Assembly (NCBI GenBank): GCA_036504215.1 | Contig: DASXVO010000028.1 | Coordinates: 1 to 64,000 of the forward strand | Direction of reading: 5' to 3' | DNA: 64,000 nt | DNA from: Vicinamibacterales bacterium | GTDB taxonomy: Bacteria > Acidobacteriota > Vicinamibacteria > Vicinamibacterales > Fen-181 | In this document: piece after piece, positions 24,559 through 33,340 of the stretch | Layout: the number at the start of each line of letters is the position of its first letter | How positions within the stretch are numbered: position 1 is the first letter of the stretch | The notes under the pieces: model-generated | Database searches by the model: none | The model's input: only the letters and a program-made list of their open reading frames with translations | Told to the model about the DNA's origin: nothing | Position numbers and translations under genes: made by a program

Positions 24559-26253
24559 CTACCGGGAGGCCTGGGCGCCGAGGAGCCTGACGTTCGATAC
24601 CGTGAACGAGCCACTGGCGCCGGGGCCGGCGTTCACCGTGTCCACGACGAACAGGAGGCTGTCTACCGCGGCGAGTGCGGGCAAGCGCCTGGACGTGGCG
24701 CCGACCGGCGTCATCTCGACAAGAGGAATGACGATCTCTCGGGGCGCGAGATCGAGGTACACGGAGCGGTGCCACCGCTCCCCCTCCCCGCCGGCCGGCT
24801 TGCGCAGCTGGACGGAGACACGCATCGGGCGGTCGGCGACGGCATGGAACGTAAGGAAGGACGCCCCAGCCGGCACGGCGATGCCGGCAATGAGGGCGGC
24901 ATACGGGGCGACCGTTCCAGAGGGTCCCAGGCGGTACGTGAGTCGAACGTCATCACCGAGTCGCCCCACATCTCCGGCAGACACGCCGTCGCGCTCCATG
25001 TGCCACGCACCCGCCGGGGTGACCTTCGCCACAACCTCCCCGGCGGCAATTGGATCACGAGCAGGCGTCCGGGGTCTCGTGCCCACGTAGATGGGATTGC
25101 CCACGATCCACGGAACCGGGACGGCGCGCGTTCCGGCTGACAGCCAGACCTCAGCCCGATACCCGCCCGGACGGTCGGTCGCGTAGGTCAACTCCTGCGC
25201 CCGGACCCGGTGTACCTCCACTCCGTCCCGGAAGAGCACGATGCGCCCTCCGGCGGGTACATTGGCGCGGACGCGGATGACGGCGGGGTCCGTCAGAGCG
25301 AGCGTCTCCCCTTCCCTCGCCGCCGCTGGCCCGCTGCGTGCACTGAATTCGAACACCGCCGGCCCCGCGCGCCCATCGAGGACGCTGTGCACGCGGCCCG
25401 CGCGAATCCCGTCGAGAACAGCTGCGGCATCCTCGGCCGGCTGGCCGCTCAGTCCATGCAGGAGCAGGACCTGCAGGGATGATGTCCGAAACGACGCTTC
25501 ATAGGACGGCAGCCTGACGAACGCGTGGTCTTCGTACGGGTCCGGTCGGTGTCGCCAACCGACCCGCGCGTGCGCATCGGTTCCCGCCAGCGCAACGATC
25601 GGGCGCTGGACCGCAAGGCGGCTCCACCGTTCGAGCGTGGCCGGCCGCGAGATCAACGCGGCGAGCGTACCAACCGGCTGCAGCGGGTACGTCGCGATCG
25701 CTCGGATGAGCCGGGGGGCCGAGGCGTCGCGCCACTGGCTGTCGCCGTTCAGCCACTCCACCGCGTCGAACGGCAGTTCCCACTCGGGCCATGCAAGTGC
25801 GGCTTTCGGAGAATCCGGGTGAGTGACGACGCCAAAGCCGCCGAAGCGGTGCACGTCCTCCACGACGTCTCGCGGTTCCCCGCCGAGCGGGTACGGGGTC
25901 CGTCCAAGCCCGAGTGCGGCGTAGTGACCACCGGTCGTGCTGATCTCGACGCCATCGATCACCAGGACGCCCGCCCGGTAGGCGGGCCGATCCGGTTGAC
26001 GCGACCCGTCCCCGTGGTCGGTGATGATGACGAAATCCAGTCCGGCCCGGGCCGCGGCCGCCGCCACCTCATCGACGGTGCCGGTTCCATCCGATCGTTG
26101 TGTGTGGATGTGGAAGACGCCCCGCGCGGTGGTCTGGGGTTGCCACGATGGCGGAACCAGCCTCGCCGGCGCGGGGGGCATGAGGACGAGAACAGCGAGG
26201 AGCGCCACGGCCAGCACGACCCCGGCGCCCCTCAGCACGCGAATTCCGGACAT
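24559..26253 (-). CDS. Secreted or membrane-anchored PHP-domain metallohydrolase
   Basis: 564 residues from the ATG at 26253 (a GTG precedes it by one codon). An N-terminal hydrophobic segment lies at about 9-27. The PHP phosphoesterase domain follows (about 45-265), with metal-binding motifs FHIHTQRSDGTG, IITDHGDG, GVEISTTGGHY, VVTHPDSP and LAGTDAH. The C-terminal 250 residues look beta-rich, with no recognised enzyme motif. PHP proteins hydrolyse phosphoesters using three metal ions; the substrate here is unknown. The gene stands alone between convergent lptFG and metK. Confidence 0.85.
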   Translation of the reverse strand: MSGIRVLRGAGVVLAVALLAVLVLMPPAPARLVPPSWQPQTTARGVFHIHTQRSDGTGTVDEVAAAAARAGLDFVIITDHGDGSRQPDRPAYRAGVLVIDGVEISTTGGHYAALGLGRTPYPLGGEPRDVVEDVHRFGGFGVVTHPDSPKAALAWPEWELPFDAVEWLNGDSQWRDASAPRLIRAIATYPLQPVGTLAALISRPATLERWSRLAVQRPIVALAGTDAHARVGWRHRPDPYEDHAFVRLPSYEASFRTSSLQVLLLHGLSGQPAEDAAAVLDGIRAGRVHSVLDGRAGPAVFEFSARSGPAAAREGETLALTDPAVIRVRANVPAGGRIVLFRDGVEVHRVRAQELTYATDRPGGYRAEVWLSAGTRAVPVPWIVGNPIYVGTRPRTPARDPIAAGEVVAKVTPAGAWHMERDGVSAGDVGRLGDDVRLTYRLGPSGTVAPYAALIAGIAVPAGASFLTFHAVADRPMRVSVQLRKPAGGEGERWHRSVYLDLAPREIVIPLVEMTPVGATSRRLPALAAVDSLLFVVDTVNAGPGASGSFTVSNVRLLGAQASR

Positions 26254-26284
26254 CACGATCTCGATCTGGCCTCGGGCTATCGGC

Positions 26285-27439
<1,155 letters not shown>

Positions 27440-27471
27440 TCGTCGAGTCCTCCGCACTAGCGGCAGTTGGT

Positions 27472-27519
27472 GGAGACGCGCGGCGCGGCCTGTACGCGAC
27501 AGCCGCGTGGTCTGTCTCC
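27472..27519 (-). promoter_or_regulatory. Structured metK leader hairpin
   Basis: On the - strand GGAGAC pairs with GTCTCC to close a long hairpin. Inside it CGCGGCTGT pairs with ACAGGCCGCG around a CGCGT loop, with one bulge. Just outside lie CAGTTAGCGG and AACTGCCGCT, whose 5-base halves are complementary in swapped order, so two alternative closing stems are possible. The element ends about 33 bases before the metK start. It does not match a SAM riboswitch class I can recognise. It could also be the xerD terminator. Confidence 0.45.
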
Positions 27520-27528
27520 GATCCGCTA

Positions 27529-27558
27529 ACTGTATCTGTCGGCGCGGCTTCCGGTCAA
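27529..27558 (-). promoter_or_regulatory. Candidate metK promoter
   Basis: On the - strand TTGACC (27558-27553) and TACAGT (27534-27529) are 18 bases apart. This gives a start near 27522 and a leader of about 80 bases that includes the hairpin. Confidence 0.45.
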
Positions 27559-27574
27559 GAGACCCGGCGGGCGT

Positions 27575-28474
27575 TCAGCGCCGCGGATGGAACTGTTCGT
27601 AGATCGTCTTCAGGCGGGCGTCGAGGACGTGCGTGTAGATCTGGGTCGTCGACAGATCGGCGTGGCCGAGCATCATCTGGATGGCCCGAAGGTCGGCACC
27701 GTGGTCGAGCAGGTGCGTGGCGAACGAGTGCCGCAGCACGTGCGGACTGAGGTCGCGCGGCAGGCCGGTGGTCCGGCCATGGCCCTTGAGGATCTTCCAG
27801 AAGCCGACTCGGGAGAGCGGTCCACCGCGCCCGTTCACGAACAGGCGCGGTGAGGGGCGGTTCTTGAGAATCGCCGGCCGGCCATCGCGGACGTAGCGCT
27901 GCACCCACGCGATCGCCTGGTCCCCCATCGGCACGAGGCGTTGCTTGTCGCCCTTCCCCGTGCACGTCAGGTACCCGCCCTCGAGGTTGAGGTCCACCGG
28001 GCGAAGCCCGACGAGTTCCGACACGCGCAGGCCCGTGGCATACAGGAGTTCGATCATCGCACGGTCGCGCAGACCGCGCGGCGTCGACACGTCCGGGGCG
28101 GCGATCAGCCGATCGACCTCGTCCTCTGTCAGGAACCGTGGCAACGCGGGCCAGGCCCGCGGGGCGCGCAGGTCGTCGGCGGGGCTCGACTCCAGGCGCC
28201 GGTCGAGCACGAGGAACCGGTAGAAGCCTCGGACGCACGCAACGGTCCGGGCGGTCGAGCGGGGTGAAAGTCCGGCCGACATCATGGCGCGTACGAACGC
28301 CTCGAGGTCCTGGCGCGTGAACGCGGTGGCAGGAACCCCGGTCTCCTCAGCGTACCGGCCGAGGGCGGCCAGGTCGCGACTGTAGCTCTCGAGGGTGTTC
28401 GCGGCCAGCCGGCGCTCGACGCGCAGATGATCGAGAAAGGCGTCGATGACATCCGAGGAATCCGTCGTCGGCAT
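27575..28474 (-). CDS. xerD: Tyrosine recombinase XerD
   Basis: 299 residues, normal size. The N-terminal SAM-like core-binding domain (about 8-95) is followed by the catalytic domain with ATGLRVSEL (first Arg), GKGDKQRLVP (Lys), SPHVLRHSFATHLL (His, Arg), LGHADLSTTQIYTHV (His and nucleophilic Tyr). XerC/XerD resolve chromosome dimers at dif. XerC would have to be elsewhere. Much longer reading frames upstream in this frame are discarded because they run through murQ. Confidence 0.93.
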   Translation of the reverse strand: MPTTDSSDVIDAFLDHLRVERRLAANTLESYSRDLAALGRYAEETGVPATAFTRQDLEAFVRAMMSAGLSPRSTARTVACVRGFYRFLVLDRRLESSPADDLRAPRAWPALPRFLTEDEVDRLIAAPDVSTPRGLRDRAMIELLYATGLRVSELVGLRPVDLNLEGGYLTCTGKGDKQRLVPMGDQAIAWVQRYVRDGRPAILKNRPSPRLFVNGRGGPLSRVGFWKILKGHGRTTGLPRDLSPHVLRHSFATHLLDHGADLRAIQMMLGHADLSTTQIYTHVLDARLKTIYEQFHPRR

Positions 28475-28552
28475 TCGCGCACTAGCTTCGACCGGGTGCG
28501 ACGCCAAGTCAAGCGGGCCGCCTCGAAGAGGTTCTGTGGCGACTTCCGGCGT

Positions 28553-28581
28553 TTGACAGGCCTGCACCCGAGGACTAGTAT
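28553..28581 (+). promoter_or_regulatory. Sigma-70 promoter for murQ
   Basis: TTGACA (28553-28558) is 17 bases from TAGTAT (28576-28581). The -35 context GTTTGACAGG is identical to that of the promoter at 30647. Transcription would start about 25 bases before the ATG. Confidence 0.7.
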
Positions 28582-28612
28582 TTCGGCTTCCCTCGGGGCA
28601 CCGGCTGAAACC

Positions 28613-29587
28613 ATGTCTACCCAATCCAAGTGGCAACAACTGCCCACCGAAGCCATCAATCCGGCCAGTCTGGGCATCGACAAGCTCTCCCCAACGGCGA
28701 TCATCGACCTCATGGTTGACGAGGACCGCAAGATCCTGGTGGCGCTGACCCGCGAGAAGGAACGCATCGCCCTCGGCGTCGAACTCATCAGCCAGTCGCT
28801 GCGCAAAGGCGGCCGGCTGGTGTTCGTGGGTGCCGGCACGAGCGGACGGCTGGGCGTGCTCGAAGCGGCAGAGATCCCGCCGACGTTCGGGACGGACCCG
28901 TCGCTCGTCCGGGCGATCATGGCTGGCGGCACCAAGGCGCTCGTCCGCGCCCGAGAAGGCGTCGAGGACAACTTCGAGCAGGGATCGCGGTCGGTGGCGC
29001 GGCTTCGGCCCAGCGCCAAGGACGTGTTCGTCGGCGTCTCGGCGAGCGGCATCACGCCCTTCGTGCGCGGCGCGCTCAACCGGGCGCGCAACGCCAACGC
29101 GAAGATCATCTTCGTCACCTGCTATCCGGGGACCGAACTCCAGACCTTCGTGGATCTCACGATCGCCCCGAGCGTCGGGCCGGAAGTCATCGCCGGATCC
29201 ACGCGCCTCAAGGCCGGCACGGTGACGAAGATGGTGCTGAACATGCTCACGACCGGCGCGATGGTCCGGATCGGCAAGACCTACGGCAACCTGATGGTGG
29301 ACGTGCGGACCGGCTCGGAGAAGCTCAAGGACCGAGCCCGACGGATCCTGACGATCGTGAGCGGCATCGACTACGACAGCGCCGACCGCGTGCTGCGTCG
29401 CGCGCACTGGAACGTGAAGACGGCGATCGTCATGCAGAAGACCGGCTTGCCGTACCGGAAGGCTCAGTCCAAGCTGCGGAAGGCCGACGACCTCGTGCGC
29501 GAAGCGATCGGCGAGGACATCGAACCGCGCCTGCGCGAACTGCTCGACGCGGCCGAGAAGCCAAGGCACGCGCCCGTTCCCCTATAG
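28613..29587 (+). CDS. murQ: N-acetylmuramic acid 6-phosphate etherase
   Basis: 324 residues from the ATG at 28613. The SIS sugar-isomerase domain has GAGTSGRLGVLEAAEIPPTF and SASGITPFVRGAL, and STRLKAGTVTKMVLNML is the MurQ hallmark. The enzyme splits MurNAc-6-phosphate into GlcNAc-6-phosphate and lactate in peptidoglycan recycling. It converges on a BadF-type kinase with seven bases between the stops. An upstream in-frame extension covers the promoter and is not used. Confidence 0.96.
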   Translation: MSTQSKWQQLPTEAINPASLGIDKLSPTAIIDLMVDEDRKILVALTREKERIALGVELISQSLRKGGRLVFVGAGTSGRLGVLEAAEIPPTFGTDPSLVRAIMAGGTKALVRAREGVEDNFEQGSRSVARLRPSAKDVFVGVSASGITPFVRGALNRARNANAKIIFVTCYPGTELQTFVDLTIAPSVGPEVIAGSTRLKAGTVTKMVLNMLTTGAMVRIGKTYGNLMVDVRTGSEKLKDRARRILTIVSGIDYDSADRVLRRAHWNVKTAIVMQKTGLPYRKAQSKLRKADDLVREAIGEDIEPRLRELLDAAEKPRHAPVPL

Positions 29588-29594
29588 GCCGGTC

Positions 29595-30533
29595 CTAGAC
29601 GTAGGCCGGCACCTTCGCCCCGCCCCCCAACTCCGCCAGGGCCAGATGGACCGCTCCCATCGCCGGGGGCTCCTCGAGTCGCTGCACGTCGGCACCGGGC
29701 GCAATCACGGACATCCGGCGCGCGGCCTCATTCGCCAGCCAGGGAATGCCGCCGAGGATCCCCCCGGACAGCAGGAACGGGAAGCTGGTGTCGGCCATGT
29801 CGAGCCGGCGGACGACGGAAGACGCCGCCTGGATCAGTTCGTCGGCTGCCTCGGCGAGAATGCACGCGGCCACGGCATCCCCTTCCTCGCGCGCCCGATC
29901 GACCATGGGCGCAATGGCCGCGATCGAAGCCAGCGCGAGTTCCTTGTAGTACACCAACTGCACGAGGTCGGTCGCCTTCTCGAGCCGCCAGTGCTGCAGG
30001 ACTGCCTCGGTCAGCGCGGTGCGGGGTCCGCGGCCGTCAGCCTGCCGCATCACCGCACTGAGCGCGCGCCGGCCGATCCAGTAGCCGCTGCCCTCGTCGG
30101 CGAGCACGTGTCCCCATCCACCCGAACGGGCCGCTCGATTCTGCGCGTTGCGTCCGTAGACGATCGACCCGGTTCCCGCGATCAGCACGACTCCCGGTCC
30201 GGCGCCGGCGCCGGCGACGAGCGCGATGAGCGCGTCGTTGACGACCAGGGCCCGGGCCCTGAACCCAATCCGCCGCAGAATGCCCAGGCCAATCTGGCTG
30301 TCAGACGGGCGGTCGGCTCCCGCGAGCCCCAGGCAGATCGCCGACGGCACGATGTCGCGGTCTCCGATGGCGTCCTCCATCACCTGGTGCAACGCCTTTT
30401 CGACGGCCAGCTCTCCGGCGGTGCTGAGGTTCGCGCCCCCGGCCCGCGCGTGAGAAATGACCTCTCCGTTCTCATCCGCCAGCAGACAGACCGTCTTCGT
30501 ACCGCCCGCGTCGATTCCGACCACGTACTTCAT
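29595..30533 (-). CDS. BadF/BadG-family amino-sugar kinase (GlcNAc/MurNAc kinase-like)
   Basis: 312 residues from the ATG at 30533, with GGGAG five bases upstream. The actin-like ATPase motifs are VGIDAGGTKTVCLLAD (phosphate 1), LGLAGADRP, VLIAGTGSIVYGRN and GGWGHVLADEGSGYWIGRRAL. This is the eukaryote-type N-acetylglucosamine kinase family, which includes the MurNAc/GlcNAc kinase MurK of Clostridium. Its position next to murQ suggests it makes MurNAc-6-P or GlcNAc-6-P from internalised sugar. Confidence 0.88.
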   Translation of the reverse strand: MKYVVGIDAGGTKTVCLLADENGEVISHARAGGANLSTAGELAVEKALHQVMEDAIGDRDIVPSAICLGLAGADRPSDSQIGLGILRRIGFRARALVVNDALIALVAGAGAGPGVVLIAGTGSIVYGRNAQNRAARSGGWGHVLADEGSGYWIGRRALSAVMRQADGRGPRTALTEAVLQHWRLEKATDLVQLVYYKELALASIAAIAPMVDRAREEGDAVAACILAEAADELIQAASSVVRRLDMADTSFPFLLSGGILGGIPWLANEAARRMSVIAPGADVQRLEEPPAMGAVHLALAELGGGAKVPAYV

Positions 30534-30646
30534 GGGCACTCCCGAGGACATTCGGACGACAGACCTCATGCGACCGGTCGGAGGATACGGAGAGGCTGGC
30601 GCCGTGTCAACCGGCGGCGCGTGTGCGCGTCGCGTGTGTGCCGCGT

Positions 30647-30675
30647 TTGACAGGAGGCGCACCCCCTGATAAATT
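30647..30675 (+). promoter_or_regulatory. Sigma-70 promoter for the GHL10 gene
   Basis: TTGACA (30647-30652) and TAAATT (30670-30675) are 17 bases apart; the -35 context is GTTTGACAGG as at 28552. The leader would be very short (about 5-10 bases) before the ATG at 30687. Confidence 0.6.
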
Positions 30676-30686
30676 CGATCGGTTCT

Positions 30687-31955
30687 ATGCACTTTTGCTT
30701 CGGTTCCCATGTCGGGCGCGCGGCGGCCCGATCGATCGGTGTCACGTGCACGGCGGTGCTGACCGTTCTCCTGCTCGCGCCGGCCAGTGCCGCGCCGGCC
30801 CGCCCCACCGACGATCGGGAGGTCCGAGCCTTGTGGGTGGTGCGCACGTCGCTCACCAGCCCGGCGGCCGTCGCCGAGATGGTCCGGCGCGCGCAGGCGG
30901 GCCAGTTCAACACGCTCCTGGTCCAGGTGCGGGGACGCGGAGACGCGTACTTCAACGACGGCCTCGAACCGCGCGCGGCGGCCCTCGCGGGCCAGCCCGA
31001 CTCGTTCGATCCCCTGGCGGCCACCTTGAAGCTCGCGCACGCCCAGGGCATCCGGGTTCACGCGTGGATCAACATCGCGCTCGTGGCGAGCGCCATCGAC
31101 GCGCCGGCCTCGCGCGGTCACATGGTCTACGCTCACCCCGAATGGCTGATGGTGCCGCGTCCGCTGGCCCGCGACATGGTCCTCCTCGACGCGCACAGCC
31201 AACTCTATCTCGACAAGCTGATGCGCTGGGCCCGGTCGCAGTCCGGCGAAGTCGAGGGCCTCTACGCCTCCCCTATCCCGCAGGAAGCTGCGGACGCCAC
31301 GGTGGCCATTGTTGCCGACATCGTCTCCCGTTATCCGGTCGACGGCGTGCACCTGGACTACATTCGATATCCGAACGACGAGTTCGACTACAGCCGCGAG
31401 GCACTCCAGGCATTCAAGGCGAGCGTGGTGCAGAGCCTCGACGAGTCCGAGCGGAGACAACGGGAACGCGCCCTCGGACCGGATCTCGTGGGATGGGCCG
31501 ATGCCTTTCCGGACCGGTGGCGCGAGTTCAGGCGCGACCGGTTGACGACGCTGGTGACACGGCTTCGTGAGAGCGTCAAGACGCGACGGCCCGAGGCGCT
31601 CTTCTCGGCCGCCGTCCTGCCTGACGCCGCCGAAGCGTCGTCGCGCCGACTGCAGGACTGGGGCACGTGGCTCCAGCAGCAACTCCTCGACGTGGTCTGC
31701 CCGATGGCCTATGCGACGGATGCCGCGGCATTCACCGCTCAGGTTGCCAGTACCCGCCAGGCGGCCGGATCGCGGCAGGTGTGGGCCGGCATCGGCGCCT
31801 ACCGCCTGTCGTCGTCGCAGACCATTGAGAACATCCAGATCGCGCGCCGCCTCGGCGTGAGCGGCGTCGTCCTCTTCTCCTACGACAGTCTCATCAGCCT
31901 GCCCAAGGGCGTGGAATACCTCGCCCAGGTCGCACGCGCCGCCTTCTCCAAGTAG
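30687..31955 (+). CDS. Glycosyl-hydrolase-like 10 family protein (peptidoglycan glycosidase, DigH-like)
   Basis: 422 residues with a signal peptide (hydrophobic 16-33, then SAAPA). The GHL10 domain begins REVRALWVVRTSLTSP and contains FNTLLVQVRGRGDAYF, IRVHAWINIAL, the family motif YPVDGVHLDYIRYP (probable catalytic aspartates), VCPMAYA and VLFSYDSL. E. coli DigH of this family cleaves peptide-free glycan strands. It would release sugars for the adjacent murQ/kinase pathway. The next gene starts six bases after its stop. Confidence 0.88.
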   Translation: MHFCFGSHVGRAAARSIGVTCTAVLTVLLLAPASAAPARPTDDREVRALWVVRTSLTSPAAVAEMVRRAQAGQFNTLLVQVRGRGDAYFNDGLEPRAAALAGQPDSFDPLAATLKLAHAQGIRVHAWINIALVASAIDAPASRGHMVYAHPEWLMVPRPLARDMVLLDAHSQLYLDKLMRWARSQSGEVEGLYASPIPQEAADATVAIVADIVSRYPVDGVHLDYIRYPNDEFDYSREALQAFKASVVQSLDESERRQRERALGPDLVGWADAFPDRWREFRRDRLTTLVTRLRESVKTRRPEALFSAAVLPDAAEASSRRLQDWGTWLQQQLLDVVCPMAYATDAAAFTAQVASTRQAAGSRQVWAGIGAYRLSSSQTIENIQIARRLGVSGVVLFSYDSLISLPKGVEYLAQVARAAFSK

Positions 31956-31961
31956 CACGCC

Positions 31962-33065
31962 ATGGCAGGCTTCGACGCGGCGCGGCAAATCCTCGACAAG
32001 GCCGTGGCCGAACGCGTCTTCCCTGCGGCCGCTGTGGAAGTGGGCCGGACGTCCGGCTGGGTCTGGCGCGAAGGCCTCGGACGGCTCGACTACTCGGCGC
32101 AGGCCTCGCCCACCACCCCCGACACGCTGTTCGACCTTGCTTCACTGACGAAGGTCCTCGCCACGACGACGCTGGCCATGACGCTCGTGGACAGCGGGGC
32201 CATCGACCTGGACGGGCCGGTGAACCGGTGGCTCCCGGCGTGGCGCGGGGACGGACGCGACGATGTGCGAGTCATCGATCTCCTGGAACACGCGTCCGGG
32301 CTGCCTGGCGTGCGGCCGCTCTACCAGTCGTCGTCTGGTCGCGCAGCGTTTGAAGCGGCGATCTGCCGAGAAGAGCTGGAATACCCGCCCAGGTCACGTT
32401 CCGTCTACAGCGATCTCGGGTTCATCCTCCTCGGATTCCTGGTCGAGTCGGCCGGCGGCGCGGCGCTCGACGAGCAGTTTGATGGCGTGCTGCGGAACGC
32501 CGGTCACGCCGCGACGGTATGCGGACGCCCGGTCCCCGACGCGGGTTCGCTCGACCTGACATTCCATCCCCGGAACGAATGGCTGAGGCGAATGGCGCCC
32601 ACCCGCAGCGACCCGACGACGGGCCGCTCGAGACCTGGCACCGTGGACGACCCGAACGCGGCGGCGCTCGGTGGCGTGGCCGGACACGCTGGACTGTTCG
32701 GAACCGCCCCGGCGGTCGGCTGGTGTGCCCGTGAGATTCTTGGCGCGCGGCTGCGCCGTGACGGATTCGCCATCGCACCACCCGCGATCGTCGAGCGCTT
32801 CACCCGCCGGACCACTCGCGTGCCCGGCAGCTCCCGCGCGCTCGGATGGGACACGATGCTGCCCGCCTCGTCATGCGGCACGCACATGTCGCCGCAGGCC
32901 TTCGGCCACACGGGATTCACTGGAACCTCACTGTGGATCGATCCGGTGGCCGACATCTACGTGGTGCTGCTCACCAACCGCGTTCATCCCGAAGCCGGCC
33001 CGGGCGAACCGATGACCGCCGTCCGGCGTGCGTTCCACGACGCCGTCATGAACGCGGTTTCATAG
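31962..33065 (+). CDS. Class C beta-lactamase-like serine hydrolase
   Basis: 367 residues. The catalytic motifs are DLASLTKVLATT (SxxK), YSDLGF (the YxN position has Asp instead of Asn) and FGHTGFTGTS (HxG in place of KTG). This suggests a peptidase or esterase rather than a beta-lactamase. I see no signal peptide, so the protein may be cytoplasmic. Beta-lactamase-family genes also occur in the MurNAc-utilisation cluster of Bacillus (ybbE), which supports a role in muropeptide salvage. It is probably co-transcribed with the GHL10 gene. Confidence 0.87.
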   Translation: MAGFDAARQILDKAVAERVFPAAAVEVGRTSGWVWREGLGRLDYSAQASPTTPDTLFDLASLTKVLATTTLAMTLVDSGAIDLDGPVNRWLPAWRGDGRDDVRVIDLLEHASGLPGVRPLYQSSSGRAAFEAAICREELEYPPRSRSVYSDLGFILLGFLVESAGGAALDEQFDGVLRNAGHAATVCGRPVPDAGSLDLTFHPRNEWLRRMAPTRSDPTTGRSRPGTVDDPNAAALGGVAGHAGLFGTAPAVGWCAREILGARLRRDGFAIAPPAIVERFTRRTTRVPGSSRALGWDTMLPASSCGTHMSPQAFGHTGFTGTSLWIDPVADIYVVLLTNRVHPEAGPGEPMTAVRRAFHDAVMNAVS

Positions 33066-33129
33066 GCGGACAAATCCAACCAGGGTCTCGCGTGCCACGT
33101 CCACACCGAAGATGGTGTCGCGTCGAACG

Positions 33130-33340
33130 CCAGAAACAACGTGGGCAGCGAAGCGAGTTCGGCGGTTTGAGGCGAAGCGTCGCTAGACATCTTCCAGGGG
33201 TCAGAGCGTGACGAATGAAGCACGTTCTCGCGCCGCGCTTCCGCCCCTGGAAGATGTCGATGACGACGCCGGAGGCGTCGTCCAGAAACAACGTGGGCTA
33301 GCGAAGCGAGTTCGGCGGTTTGAGGCGAAGCTTCGCTAGC
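33130..33340. repeat. Composite repeat: two 58-59-bp copies flanking inverted repeats
   Basis: Copy 1 (33130-33187) and copy 2 (33282-33340) start CCAGAAACAACGTGGGC and share the core AGCGAAGCGAGTTCGGCGG. They differ by one inserted base and one substitution in the core, and again at the outer edge. Copy 2 has perfect 10-bp ends (GCTAGCGAAG 33297-33306, CTTCGCTAGC 33331-33340). Between the copies are a perfect 14-bp inverted repeat (ACATCTTCCAGGGG 33187-33200 / 33244-33257) and a 9-bp hairpin (GACGACGCC / GGCGTCGTC, 33262-33282). Copy 2 supplies the stop of the neighbouring pseudopilin. It looks like a REP-type or MITE-like element; the rest of the 270-base spacer holds nothing else I recognise. 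Confidence 0.8.

Noticed and set aside
27440-27574. Known SAM-I or SAM-II riboswitch before metK
   Set aside because: I cannot match the kink-turn core of SAM-I or the conserved pseudoknot of SAM-II; it is reported only as an unclassified structured leader.
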